Positions 25,193 to 38,183 of a stretch of DNA of 64,000 bases are shown piece by piece. Positions within the stretch are counted from its first letter, which is position 1. Each line of letters begins with the position of its first letter. Source of the stretch: Nymphalis io (lineage: Eukaryota; Arthropoda; Insecta; Lepidoptera; Nymphalidae); the NCBI RefSeq assembly GCF_905147045.1, contig NC_065892.1, forward strand, positions 1,059,001-1,123,000, read 5' to 3'. The notes beneath the pieces were generated by a model that was not told where the DNA came from, made no database searches, and saw nothing but the letters and a program-made list of their open reading frames with translations. Position numbers and translations under genes: made by a program.

Positions 25193-25608
25193 GACTTATT
25201 CCGTAATGTAATCGATTCCAATGGTTATTAGTCATTTCAGTGTTTTGAGGATTATTAAAAAACATCGTATTACAATCGACGTAACGAATGGAAAATTCAT
25301 TTATAACAAAAAAAAATCAAAATGTATAAATGTGCCAATATATAATTATTTATATTATACATTATTGTCATGTTTGTGATTAAATTAATTTAAAGGTGTT
25401 CGATTCGGAATGTAGATTCTATCGAGAAGGTGTTGTAACAAATTAAGTTCTTACTTTTTTATTCATATGTAATAATATTATCACGTATATACAATGTGTA
25501 GTGTTACAATTTGTATCAACGAATACGAAATCCACGCTTTTTTTATAGTCTCTTAATGTTTTTTTACATCATTTGTCACTATTGACTTCCATATTAATAT
25601 ATTTTTTT

Positions 25609-25775
25609 TCATTATCATCATCATCATCATCAACACTTCGTCGTCCACTGCTGGACATAGGCTCTCCAATGGCCGCCACTGAGCTCGATCTCAGCGCTCA
25701 ATTTCTATCCGCTACCAGCCACTTTGCGAATATCGTCACTCCACCTAGCCGGAGGGCTACGCTACGTTTTTTTGG
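25609..25775 (-). mobile_element. RTE LINE 3'-end fragment with ATC-repeat tail
   Basis: A TCATCATCATCATCATCA run is followed by CGTCGTCCACTGCTGGACATAGG and later CCACCTAGCCGGAGGGC, matching the 3' coding end of the 4220-5998 RTE element. The fragment is frameshifted. Confidence 0.85.
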
Positions 25776-26184
25776 CCAAGTTAAAAAATCTATTTTTTTA
25801 TAATAGAAACGAATACCAGCTTTGCTATTCTATAAAATCACACTTTATTACTCACCATTAAAGTGTTGATAACCGACTTCTGGTGATAAACTATATTGAA
25901 GCTTGTATTCTTGAAATGTTATAGTTATTATGGTCAAAGTCGCATATCACTTACTTTCATTTCCCGACCGATATCTGCGGTAAGACTCGTTTGCTCCAAC
26001 AGAATACTTGCCCCAGGAAAAACATGTTGACTTTGCGGAGTCGGATACTTTGAAGTTTAACCTTACTTTTCGTGTTTATAATGACTGTCGCTGATTTATA
26101 AAAAATAGATATGATCTTTATTTATATACTATAACCGGCAGATAGCTGAATCTTTATAGTGGTTCGAGATATCTACGTATATAT

Positions 26185-26355
26185 GTTTGAAGGGTGAGTG
26201 AACCGGTGTTATTACATGCACAAGGGACATAATACATCTTAGTTCCCAAGGTTGTCAGCGCGTGGACTATGAATAGAATGGTTAATCTTACAGCGCCAAT
26301 GTACGAGTGGAGTGACAACTTGCCATCAGGTAACCCATTTGCCTGTGTACCTATA
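26185..26355 (+). mobile_element. SINE-A, 5'-truncated
   Basis: From GTTTGAAGGGTGAGTGAACC through CACAAGGGACATAATACATC and TTAGTTCCCAAGGTTG to CAACTTGCCATCAGGTAACCC. Confidence 0.8.
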
Positions 26356-27773
26356 TCCAAACCGTGTCACACTGTGTTGCTATCAATGACATGACATTTG
26401 AAAAAAGAACTTATATTAATAACAATATTTAAACATATCGTGTAAAAACACGGTTCATTATTGTTTTATTGTATGTATAGATTAAAATCATTTTATAATG
26501 AACTTTGTCACGACACATAAATAGAATCCAATGTCCGGTAATGCCTAGCTTGAACTAATTTACTTTATGATATATAAACCTACATGAGCACAGGCATTAA
26601 GTTGCCTACTTTAAATATAAAAATGTATCTTTTTATTATTATTATATATATTATTGTTATTATAACGACGTAGCAAAAAAGAAATATTTTCTTAAAAAAA
26701 AAAAAAAGTTAACAATAAAAAACGAAATCACTAAGTTTATAAAACCGAACAATTCTGTATCGATATTCGCCAAGTTATTTGATAAGCAACGTAGAATATT
26801 AAACTCGTCAGAACACAAAGCGTTTGTGCGGACCTTGTTTTAGCACAATTCATGGGGACGGGAAACCGCAATCCGCGCTTAACTTCATTACGGGAATTGC
26901 TAAACGTCCTATTGTTGGTCAAGCCAAGCCCCGTGGTGCACAAGGAATTAGTCGAACAAATAATGGGAATATAACCTGCATTCAACTTGATTCACTTACA
27001 TGAAACTATAAAATTGTTCTATAGTGTACTTACTTAAGTACTTAAGCTCATTTGCTCTCGAAAAGCTCTTTATAAATATTACTTGTAATTAGTACTTGGT
27101 TTAGAAGGGCGTAACTGTCACATTACAAGGTTGAATTACATTAATGTCAAGTTGAATAGAAGAGTTTACATTAGAGTATCTTCCACCGTTGCCCCACTTC
27201 AGGTCGGTCGGTCAGAGGCTTTTAATTTAACCAAATTCTAATGTGGCTGACATTAAATTCCCATTGAATTATAATAACGATAATTTTATTAGATAATAAA
27301 AATGTGGCTTCAAATATAGAAAATTACTTTTCCATTTCATACCATGACATTGTTAAAAGCTGAAACTGGTGCATAAGTTGCTCATAGTTTAAAGGAAAAT
27401 GATTTTCCGTTAATAGCGCGCGGCTCACAAAGGAGCTTAGCGTTGAATAGATTTAACCCCAATTTGATAGAGATACGCCATCGCAGCTTATCATGCATAG
27501 ATATGGAAGGCGAATTATTTTATTTATTGCTAAATACATTCATAAAATATTTATGTAAAAATCCTTATACATATATTTTTAAGAGCTTTATTAATAACAT
27601 TTAAGTATGGAAATAATTACGTTTGTTCTGTTTTCGCTTAATGAGCGTGAAATCATACTAAAACAATGAAATGGCCAGTTGTTTTTATTTGTTTTACGTA
27701 AAAACAACAAATGCTATTGATAAGGAAGTTTTGCACAATGTATAGTATGCTTATATTTTTGAGATATATAGTT

Positions 27774-27905
27774 TTTTGACTAGATATAAGGATCCTGGGT
27801 TCAAATCCCAGGTTAGGCAAAAAAATAATGATTGGGTTTCTCTGTTGAAAAATTCCCAGTGCGGCTACGTTTCCTTCACCAGCGGAGGCAATAAGACGTG
27901 ATGTT
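27774..27905 (+). mobile_element. SINE-C head fragment
   Basis: Keeps GATATAAGGATCCTGGGTTC (box B GGTTCAAATCC) and TGATTGGGTTTCTCTGTTGAAAAATTC, then diverges. It lacks the first part of the tRNA-like region and the SINE 3' half. Confidence 0.7.
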
Positions 27906-30900
27906 AAAAATCTCTTTGCACTATAACCATAATAACGGATTTTACACATACCAAATAGGGACGTGTCTAGCTAGTTAACAAATAGCTGCTATATACATTT
28001 AATAGAAGTATTGCAGCATTTAACGTATTGAATAAATGCATACCTATTTAATAAATAGTCGATGTTATTTTTTTGTTACGAAAGAATAAAGAAAGTTCTA
28101 CCTAGAAGATAGAGCCGCGGGTCATACGTAAAGAGAACTAGAAGCTTCGAAATCTTACATCTTCAGAATAATTATATTAATGATAGACTATTCGATGGAA
28201 ATTTTAAGGCCATTGTTAGCATCGTACAAAATAAAGATACAATTATTAATTTTATTATAAAATTAAAAACATTTTATACGAACAAGTATTGTATATTTTT
28301 TGTATCGCGAAATGATGACTCGAATGACGCGGAAATTTTATAATATGATAAAATTTGTTTTGATGTTATATTTTATGCGATAAAAGCATAATAGCATATT
28401 AAACAAAAACAATATACAGTTTTAAAGGTAAACTTTTGAAGATGTTATTAAAAAAAACATAAGAAAAAATATTTTGCGGCAAATTATGCATACAACCTTA
28501 GCACTTGGGTTTACAACTACGGGCGGAATTAACGCTTGTTGTCATACCTAATTAAGTATTATAATATTTATTTAAAGAATTATTATATAAAAACCATTTA
28601 TCCACCTATAATATAAAATAAGTGAAATATTTATTTCTGTATATTTTTCAGATGAAACATAAAATTATTTTTGCGATAAAATTCGACAATACACCCTTTT
28701 TCGCTACACCAAGCAGGTCCTTTATCTGACATATATATTATAGAACGTTATAATATCAGATAAATAGCGATTTGTTATTTCTTCTTAAAAGATACATATG
28801 TTGCTGAATAACTAATAATATTATTGTACAAGTGTATCCAAACCTTTCTCCATAAAACAGAGAGGGTTTTGCCGAGCAGTGGGACATATTTTAGAGGCTT
28901 TTTTTTAAATATTTTTTTTAGATATTTATTTGTAAGTGCTACAATTTGTGTATGTACATCGGTAGGCTTTCCAAGCGAGCTATTTAAATAACAGCACCGA
29001 TTTAATGAAACAAGTTACGAATTAAGTTTTTCACCCTTATCAACCCTGAGGATAGGAATTTTCCTTAAAAACTTAAATTCCTTAACCTTTACTATACGAA
29101 TATTCCGTATTATATACATAAAAAACAATAATCGGTTATATTTTTTTTTCAATTTAAATATGGAATTACATAACAAACAACAAATCGTTATATTCTTTAA
29201 ATATTTTAAGATACATTTTATTTGTATACAGATTAATAGTCGGAATGCTTTTTATGAAATTTCTTTATAAAGTGAATCAAGTGCCGCCCCTAGTAGTAGC
29301 AACGAAAAAATGTAATAAATGTTTGCGCTAGTGAATCTGCTCTGTTATATCTTATTAAACAATAACTTATTCCAAATCCTAATTAAATGTGTATTAAGCG
29401 ATCGTAAAAATATTACGTCAAATACATATTAAACATCGCAGGCCCAAGCTTATTTAAATTAATTAATTATAAAAAACAACTAATTGAGTTATGAAACAAT
29501 TAAATTATTTTTATTGTTTAAATATAGAACTGAAAAATAATAACAAAAAAATGTTTTCTTCATTTTGACATTAAAATAATATATGTTTATTAGTTTTTCT
29601 TTATCCAAACGGATGCGGAAATAAATACGCGAGTTCCCTATTTTACTAACTGTGGCCATAGCATGAAAAATCATATATTTAATCTCGAATAAAGAACTGA
29701 TGATATTAGACGTTTCGAACGAAATAAATCGATTCATTCGTTTGCGAGCTACGAACCCACAGCAAGCAAACGAACAAGCAGTCAAACAAAAACTTCACTC
29801 GTTAAATCGGTGCTATGTTTGTATAAATATTGACAACGTATGTATGTTCATTATTAGGTAGAACATTAAACATATTGTGTACCTTAATAAGGGCATAACT
29901 TCGGTTGCCTGTTTCACTTCGAGTTTACGAAGTTCTGACTTCGCATCTTCCTAGCATTGTTTAAAGTTTATTAAGTTTTGAACATTGCATGACGTGAGCC
30001 GAAGGCGGATTGGTAATGAAATGATCGTAAATACTACTTTGAAAACTTTTTTTTTTAATTAGCAAACTTTAAATATAATATGCATTTCTTTGTTATAAAT
30101 TTTGTCTAGTACAACAAAATAACAATAAAACAAAATACATGATTCGTCTTTGTATAAATTATTGAATAAGTAAGAACTATAAGGAGCATCATTGCATATT
30201 GGCGCTTTAAATAAATGTTTAAATATACATACATTTATTGAAAAAACAAATTATTTAAATCAGATTTATGAACATTATGGCGTTAAATAAAATAAATATA
30301 AAAATTAAAACATAATAAAAGACAACCGTCCGATATCTTCCAAATAAGTGACATTATATTCAAAATTGATAAATAATATAATCTTGATACCTTTGCGTAA
30401 TAATTTGAATATTACTTTATTTATTCCGAAGAACGGACTAAATATTCTTAAGAGTAGTGGAAAGTTAAAATTAAATTGAAAACAAATTAAATTCTGAAGC
30501 AATAATACTTACATTTCAGGACGTTTCCTTGTTAAAAACAGACAAAAATAAAACAAAAGCAATTGGATCCGGTTTATAGAACTACCATCGAATGAATGGA
30601 TATCAAGCCGAACTCATATTTTCAAATAACCTCTCCCAATTATAATTTAAAAAAAACCAACGTTCATCGAAAAAGTGCGGGCTTTCGCGACTTTTCAATC
30701 GTGGAAATGAAACAAGATCTTGAATTTCTAGTATATTTTTATTGAATACGAAATAGTTTTTTTGGACGGAGTTATTAAAAGAGGCTCTTTATTTATGTAT
30801 AGTATAATAACTAGCTGGTACCCATACCCGCACAAAGCTGGTACTGGTGAACTAATATTGTCTTAAGTACCCAAACGATTATTATGAAATTTTTCATAGT

Positions 30901-31361
30901 TGTCAGGGTACACAAAAAAAAACATAACAAACATAAAAACGTACCAACTTCCCTCCCCCCGAAAATGCAATATAAAATACAAAACAGATCAATCAGACAT
31001 CAATAAAATAGTTTGACAAACGAGTAATGTGAGTATTTAATCGGACGAACGTCTAAAGCAACATCTTCACTAACTACAAATTACTTTTCGTCTTCAAAGT
31101 CCACATTCTTGGGGTAAATAAAATGTAGGGAAGAGCACATAAAATGTTTTGGGGTTACTTCTGATGACGTCAATGTTTTGACTCTTTGATCAAAAAAAAA
31201 ATACTTCTCTAACCAATTTTCGAATTCTTTCATTTGATCGCTTCCTTAAAAGTTTTATCACATTTAATGAAACTTTTGTTTATTACTATTTCATAACAAA
31301 ACAAATAAACATTCTATTATATGCGTAGGTGTTTGAAATAAATATTTATTATTGCGTATAT
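27906..31361. other. AT-rich spacer with one SINE scrap
   Basis: Long AT-rich stretch without gene signals except the SINE-B tail at 28838-28908. A microexon-like arrangement at 30513-30527 (minus) is treated under findings. Confidence 0.55.
28838..28908 (+). mobile_element. SINE-B 3' tail fragment
   Basis: CCAAACCTTTCTCC...AGAGAGGGTTTTGCCGAGCAGTGGGACAT follows the SINE-B tail order. Confidence 0.65.
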
Positions 31362-31598
31362 GAGCTTCCTGCTTCCCCCTTCCTTCTTAAGTCCACGCGA
31401 GCTGGTTCTCGATGTCACCGCCTAACTGTGATATCAATTCCATCGCGCACAAAGAAATTTGGCAACTCCTTTCTTTGTCGCACTACCAAAAAATGGAATT
31501 CCTTACCAGCTCACGTGTTCCCCTCCTCTTCCAACCCGAGTTCCTTCAAACGAGGCGTGAAGAGGCATCTTGCGGGCCGGCAAGGCGGGGACGGCTAG
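31362..31598 (+). pseudogene. C-terminal end of a CR1-like LINE ORF2 (reverse transcriptase protein)
   Basis: About 75 codons in one frame end in the motif run RAGSRCHRLTVISIP, FGNSFLCRTTKKWNSLP and AHVFPSSSNPSSFKRGVKRHL before a stop at 31596-31598. This is the characteristic tail of CR1/Rex-like LINE ORF2 proteins, after the RT domain. The RT domain itself is absent, so this is a severely 5'-truncated dead copy. The open frame extends upstream to 31329 without recognisable similarity. Clade placement rests on remembered motif patterns and is less certain than the LINE assignment. Confidence 0.8.
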
Positions 31599-31712
31599 TA
31601 CAGAACATTCTTCCCGACTGTACTGGCCGTCGTCACGTTTGGACTCTACTACCACTTACCATCAGGTGGAGTAGAGTCAGTTGCCATCCCAGCGCATATA
31701 AAAAAAAATGAG
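31362..31712 (+). mobile_element. CR1-like LINE 3' end with stem-loop and A tail
   Basis: After the ORF stop there is a ~110-bp 3' UTR. In it 31642-31650 (GACTCTACT) pairs with 31670-31678 (AGTAGAGTC), continued by CCAC/GTGG around a loop of about 10 nt. The loop region is the same ACCACTTACCATCAGGTGG found in SINE-A 3' ends. The element closes with a run of A (31700-31709). Confidence 0.8.
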
Positions 31713-32639
31713 TAAAGCCCAAAATATGTCGGGAATCCCTCAATAAATAATTTACGTGAAATGGAAACATTCAATAAGAATAAAATCATTTTTTTTTAAA
31801 TTGGCAAGCACAATCACTTTTGAATCGTCATTACATTTAAATTTAAGCCTTTTTTAATTTAATGGCAGGTATGTTTCATCATAAAAACATAATTCTCAAA
31901 ATTTATAAACCAAATGTTTGTTTACTTAAATCAAAGCTCATACGAGTGCGATTATTTTAAAAGATAATGTTTCTATATAATTTCTGGTAAAGTCTACAAT
32001 ATATTATTTCATCTCCATGTAATGTGAAACATTTTTTAAATTGAGCCATAAAGTGAAGTCTTACCGAGCTACCTGGCTAAGGGAGGAGAGAATTTAATAA
32101 AGTTACGTGTATTTTACCATGAATTATTCTGCGAAGTATGTTTTGTATTTTTTGTAAATTAATACCGGATGAATCAAAGTTACTTTATCCGGCTTAAGGT
32201 AAGAAATGTATTCGTATAATTTATATTTATTTTTATTGAACTTCTTTATTTGAAATGTTATCTTAAATCACATTAGCATTACAATAAACGGAGATAGTCC
32301 GGTAGATAGGACACGAAGAACTTAACCAAAGGTCGCAGATTCTAATCTGAACGACTCTTACAAATGCTTATTTTGTTTCGTATTCCCATTCATGCGTATT
32401 GTATGAAGAGGCTTAAGGTCTAAACTCAATTTCAAGTTACAATTACTAAAATAGGTATAATTATATTAGTAATATTGAAATTTTTTCAATTAAATTCGAT
32501 ATATATATTTTTGATAGCAATTAATTAAAATTATAGAAAATCAATAAATAAATATGGAAGGTAAATAATAAAAATATGATTTATTTAACAAAATAAACAT
32601 AATTTTCTTATGACTATAATAGTATATAGAAATGAAGTA
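31713..32639. other. AT-rich spacer
   Basis: No gene or recognisable repeat. Confidence 0.55.
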
Positions 32640-32765
32640 TAGCGACGGCGGAGACGCACATGATCGTATGAAAGAGCGTTATGCCCTTTGCCGTGACGGC
32701 ATACGAGCCGATCTTACCCGCAAGGAGCACTGGTAAATATTTCATTAAAAAAACATTAAGAGTTT
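32640..32765 (+). repeat. repeat family E, copy 2
   Basis: Second copy of the 23583-23690 repeat, with the blocks GACGGCGGAGACGCACATG, GTTATGCCCTTTGCCGTGAC and CGAGCCGATCTTACCCGC. Family unknown; two divergent copies in 64 kb show it is dispersed. Confidence 0.65.
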
Positions 32766-32849
32766 TATCACGGATATAATAATATAATTATGGCGGATGT
32801 TAGTGATGAGGCTTTGGATGTTAAGAGTCAGCTTTTTATATTATTTTGG

Positions 32850-33062
32850 GAAAGCGGACGATCGAATGGGCTACTCGGGGTCAAGCAGACACTCACAAGC
32901 AAAGACACAGGTAGTGTAAATAAACCACTTCTTACACAGTCAAAGCGCAACCCACAGCGTCTAAGATGTTAATGTCCCTTGTGCCAGTAATTACACTGAC
33001 CATTCAGGCCGGAACGCTGCATTACAAAGTATGAATATTTGGTGGTAGAATAAATATGACGT
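32850..33062 (-). mobile_element. SINE-A, decayed
   Basis: GCGGACGATCGAATGGGCTAC, then TCTAAGATGTTAATGTCCCT, TGTGCCAGTAATTACACTGAC and TATTTGGTGGTAGAATA, in minus-strand order. Confidence 0.75.
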
Positions 33063-33066
33063 TACG

Positions 33067-33140
33067 ACTTTTTTTTTTTTAGCCTTTTGCCGTCCACTGC
33101 TGGACGAAAGCCTCCCCCATAGAACGCCAACCATCCCTTG
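33067..33140 (-). mobile_element. RTE LINE 3'-end fragment
   Basis: GCCGTCCACTGCTGGACGAAAGCCTCCCCC matches the 3' end of the window's RTE element. It abuts the SINE-A remnant, with a T run between. Confidence 0.75.
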
Positions 33141-33842
33141 ACGTTACGATGGCCAAAATAAAAACTTTAAAACATTAGCTTTGCCTTTAAAAAAAAACCA
33201 CATAAACAAATTTCGATTGTTAGGTGTTGCTTCAATTACAAAATTTCACTCATTTGTGATAATACTAATTCAAAAAAAAAACTACGTCTACCAGATTTAT
33301 CAGGAGCCGTCTACGTGACACATAATATAATCCCGTGATAATAGTACGTTTTTTAATATGTTAAGAAAAGATACGATTATATTGTTTACTGGTATTCGAT
33401 ATACAAAAACGATACATTTCCAACGTATACGAGTAAAATGGAACAGTCAGAATACGCTCAGGATGTTGTCTATTTTTTATTTATGAGAAACAAAAGAGCT
33501 AAAAGACTACTCGGGAAGTGCTCTACACAAGAGAATCGTGTAAATTCGTCAAGAGTTCTCGACTGAAGACATGTTGTACTAAGCAAATAAGAAAATTTTA
33601 CCAGACATGGTAATCCTTATACAATATTCTTGTTATATATTTATTGGCGTAACCAGGATTTTAATCTGATGAGCCTCGAGCGAGATTGTTAAATTTCGTT
33701 TTCAATTTTTTTTTCATAATCAATACACCAATTAATTTTTGCTCTGCGTTATATTTCTTATGATTATTTAATGATTGATTGAATAAATAATTATTAAGAA
33801 AATACATTGTGTTATTAATGAACTATAACTGATACATAACTG

Positions 33843-33998
33843 AAATGGTCTAGTGGCTAAAACATGTAAAACTTAAATGAATATTGCGGGTTTATATCCA
33901 GACAAATTTCTCAAGTCGTTAATTAGTAAAAATTCATCTCGTGCTCGTCGATGAATAATTTGTTTAACAGCGGGACATTTTCGGGCCGTTACATTTTT
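33843..33998 (+). mobile_element. SINE-B, decayed and internally deleted
   Basis: AATGGTCTAGTGGCTAAAACATG head, ATTGCGGGTTTATATCCAG at box B, AATTCATCTCGTGCTCG, then directly ACAGCGGGACATTTTCGGG from the tail. Confidence 0.7.
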
Positions 33999-34353
33999 TT
34001 ATATAAAAAAATGATAAAAATTCAAATTACAAATACACGAATTAAATATTTTGGTATAATTTAATTGTCTGTTCGTGTTTCACATTGTTAGATCGCGTTC
34101 TGTCCTAGAGAGACTCAACACGTCTACTTATCAAAATATATATAAAGGTATGTTAACTAATATACACGTTTCGCTAGTAACAAACTAAACACTATCAATT
34201 CAAAACACGTGGAGTCTTTATTAACATATCGAGCATAACGTATCTGTGTCTACAGCGATCAATATTGGACAAAAGGCGTTTATTCATCGATGTTTTTATT
34301 CTTTACTTATATTTACACCGTTGCTTCGAAATTCCGATAAAAATAGATTTTCT

Positions 34354-34490
34354 ACCGGTGATAGGCTTTGTACAAACCTGTCTAGGGGGTACCCATTCAT
34401 CCGTTATCCGACTTCAATTCTTTTTGAGTGAGTGAGTGAGCCAGTATAATGTAATACAAGAGATATCATAAATGTATGTCATGGTTGGTC
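34354..34490 (+). mobile_element. SINE-A fragment
   Basis: GGTGATAGGCTTTGTACAAAC, CATTCATCCGTTATCCGAC, GTGAGTGAGTGAGCCAGTATAA. The 3' half is unrecognisable. Confidence 0.65.
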
Positions 34491-35221
34491 TTTTTTTTAA
34501 GAATAAATTAAAACAAAATATATTTGAAATATTTTTTACGCGCTTATTCAGAATAACTAAAGCTATGATATATATAAACATAAAAGATTCCTTATTTCGC
34601 ACATAAATACCGATGTGTCAGCCTATACAAATATTATATAACAATGTTTAACATAAAATATATCGCGGGTAAATACGTTGATATATTTTTTTCTAATACA
34701 TCATATAAAACTTGGAAGAAATAAAGCTGAATATACATGAAAATAAAAATAAACAGAAATGAATAACATTGCTATGTGATTTCAATATTTGAATCTTGTG
34801 TTTATTTTGCATAGGGACGATAATGCAAGACGGGTTCAGTGCAAACTGATATTGTAGTGCATGCATGCAGCAAACACGAAGCAATGGAAGTAAATAATGT
34901 ATATCAGCTTTTAAATAAATATAAAATATTTTCTATTGCTAGTCGGAAATAGACTCTTTCAAATTATTGGTTCAATAATGAGGATCACGGTACCATAAAA
35001 CGACAGTGGGAGAAAATCCTTAATAAATGATAAGTGTGTAAGACGTGTAAGTTTATTCTTCAATTCTAACTTAAATATATCCTATGCTACTCACTGATAA
35101 TGAAGCTTTCTTTAGGTAGAAAAACTTTAAAATCCGTTTCATCTACATTATTTTATATCTAATTATATAACTTGTGTAATAATTATTTACAAAATAAGAT
35201 TTAAATTTATTAATCCATAGA

Positions 35222-35365
35222 TATATTAGTATTGCGAAAGTAAACACTGTATGTCTAACTGTTACGCTTTCACGGCTTTACTTTAAAGCGAGCTTTAACA
35301 CCAAGGAAGAAAATAAGCTACTTATTTTGACCTGACCCTACCCTAAACACGCGAAAACTAGTATA
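35222..35365. repeat. interspersed repeat F copy
   Basis: TATTGCGAAAGTAAACACTG, TAACTGTTACGCTTTCACGG and ACTTTAAAGCGAGC resemble the start of the 50648 copy. Confidence 0.55.
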
Positions 35366-35372
35366 TATTAAA

Positions 35373-35513
35373 ATTACGTTTAACTAATGACTCGTAACTA
35401 TCACGTGACTTTGTAGACCTCGTATTGGTTTACACAATATATCAAACAGATGGCACGCGTACAGAAATAAAGTAACCTAACCTAACCTCACCTAAGTCAT
35501 TAGTCAAAATTCG
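35373..35513. repeat. possible short inverted-repeat element with CCTAA motifs
   Basis: GTTTAACTAATGACT at 35379-35393 is inverted, with a mismatch, as AGTCATTAGTCAAAAT at about 35493-35508. Near the right end AACCTAACCTAACCT resembles the insect telomere unit (TTAGG) in reverse. Could be a small MITE; no target duplication was found. Confidence 0.35.
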
Positions 35514-37730
35514 GTTTAACTGTGTTTCCAGTCAATAGTAATTCTGACCGAAAAACAGCGGCTGTAACAGATTTAATAAAAATTCGAATGTTTTTAACGA
35601 TTTTCTATATCACTTCTTTTCTACAAAACAGGAATAAAGGAAGCACAGCGAAAAAGGGGACAAAAGATTAATTGAAAATCGATATGAGGACATACCTTTG
35701 AATCCATCGAAATACATTCAGTTTGCCTCCAAATGATAACGGACCAGAATTATAACGTCAGTCATGATTAATGTAGAGCTACGATACACTTTATTGAGTA
35801 TTCCGCAACGGTGACTTCGCAAACCCGCCTATCAAAAGTCCCCTTTGATTGTTTCTAATGACTTTTTAAATATCTATTGACCAATATAAAAAACTCAATT
35901 AAAAAAAAGCAAAAAAAGAAATATTAAGATTTCGTATAAAACGATATGTAGACTAATGTATTCTTGCATTTATATGCGTGAATAACTGTGTATGTTTGTT
36001 ACCTCATCACAACTAAATCGCGGAGTTGTTCGTTATGAAATTTGAAATTGTCGCGGACTGGGTTTGATCATAGGCGGGATCTCGTGTACGGAAAAAATGG
36101 ACGTATGTGAAAAGAGGGGGCGATGAGAGTTACAAGAGATAGCTAAATAGTCCAAGAATAGTTTAAAAACATAATTAATTTAATCAATATGAACAATCAG
36201 TGATTTTTTAATTACTCATAATCCGATACAAAGCCACTGAAAAGGATACAATGAAGGTACCAAGGTTGCTACTAAATCAAAACAAACTTTAGACGGGATC
36301 CCTTTATATAACTTTCTGAATAACGGCGAACAATCTTTTTCATTAAAAATCCTCATGAACCTGATTATTAGGGAAGTAAAACGCCTCCGGAGAGTTTGCG
36401 AATACTCGATTTTCGGCGAAGATTTTCGCGGGGTCAAACTTGGGAATGTTAACAGATAATTACGGCTAAGTTTTAGCTAGCACGAGACATTTAACAGATG
36501 CTTTATTCGGGAGAACGCGGCTGCGAACGTACAATGAATGCTAATGAGATCACCGAGCAAGGGAATATCGCCCTTCGTGCAGAGAGAACTGAGTCCCGGA
36601 TGGCTTACGCAATAACTACGTTTGGGCTTTTGGAACGCACCCGTTAACACATTTGGACTCGTGTCTAAGGTTAATTATATTAGCTTTCAAGAATACGCGG
36701 TACTGTTATAAAAAACATATTGTTTTACATACACAAATCCCACTTGAATAAAGGCATTTGAAATGTTGATTTATTTTTACACAAGACATGAAATTCACGC
36801 TCGTCACGTCGATAGTTTAAATTCAAATCAGGTGAAACTGCGAAGCGCAGCTACTTATATGATTATATTATGTACTAAAACCTACTTCAAAACATATATA
36901 TATATATATATAAATATATATAAATTACAAATAAAACGTTTTCTCTGTTACTATGGATGATGACGTCATTGAAATAAAATACTATTTGATAAAAATAATA
37001 AAACGATTTTAGTAAATACTTAAATTGCATTTTCTTTGACTGAGCTCTGTTAGTAAATAAAATAAATGAAAATAACAATGTCGCTTCCGTCCACTTCAAC
37101 GACCTATAGACTTACCTTTTAAGCTTTTATTTCCTTGTTGATAAAAAAAATCCTTTTAGAGAGATGAATACTATAGTACTTAGAACTTGTCATTCTAAAA
37201 AATGTTGAAGAAATAAGGGATACATGAAGGAAAAGTATTTACAATGCAAATAAGCATTTATGACGTCATTATAATTATCTTACGAACATTATAATATATG
37301 TTAGAGTTTGTGTTCGTATGTTTATAACTCAAACACACACACACATGGTGAACGACAGAACACATTCTAATAAAAAAAATGACTTTTTTATATCCATGAT
37401 ATAATGATGACTAATATTGAACTTTATATTTCACTAATAAAAATATATATATTTAAAAACACGTACCCGGAACAGTTTTAGTTGAGTAATTGACACTCAA
37501 GTTGTTATACAAAAACGAATCTCTAACGGCCTTATAAACGTTGCCGACTGTTCAGTTAAAAACTTATTTCGCTCTTTCATTCATTATTTATTTGACATTG
37601 AAAGAAGAAGACAAATAATTGTTTAACTTATCTATCGCTAAACATTTACAGACAGCTAACAAGCTATACTTAAATAAATAAATTTATCATTTTATTATTA
37701 ATAAATATTAATACATCAATCGATGATTAG
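35514..37730. other. spacer, no gene recognised
   Basis: Contains AT runs at about 36892-36922. The less AT-rich stretch at about 36000-36660 holds no recognisable coding sequence. Confidence 0.5.
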
Positions 37731-37935
37731 AAACAGCCTGTTAATGTCGCACTGCTGGGCTAAGGCCTCCTCTCCCTTTTAAGGACAAGGTTTGGAACTT
37801 ATTTCACCACGCTGCTCCAATGCGAGTTGGTAGAATATACATGTGGAAAAAATTCAATGAAATTAGACACATGCAGGTTTCCTCACGATGTTTTCTTTCA
37901 CCGTCAAGCACGAGATGAATTATAAGCACAAATTA
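37731..37935 (-). mobile_element. SINE-B, head missing
   Basis: AACAGCCTGTTAATGTCGCAC, TGCTGGGCTAAGGCCTCCTC, CACCACGCTGCTCCAATGCG, ACACATGCAGGTTTCCTCAC, AAGCACGAGATGAATTATAA. Ends before the tRNA-like head. Confidence 0.88.
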
Positions 37936-38183
37936 TATATTATTAATTACAATCGTTGATTGCAAATTTTTAATTATTCGAAATGAGATCGACTAATTAA
38001 TTTTGGCTGTCAACCCTATAGATTATAATTTAAAACGTATATAGTTTGTAATGTATGTCAATTATATTTAGCTTACAAAGGATTTGTTAGCAGATGTAAC
38101 AGGTTTATTATACAGCTTAGATTTAATCATATTAATGTTAAGGATTCGAATTAGTGGACGAGTATTGTTCTAATCGTAATTGT

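Noticed and set aside
31412..31711. A 99-codon plus-strand frame over the LINE 3' end
   Set aside because: It is a shifted frame of the LINE coding end and crosses the 3' UTR; the LINE motifs are in the other frame.
35473..35497. Interstitial telomere array (CCTAA)n
   Set aside because: Only about three units, with interruptions; too short to call telomeric.
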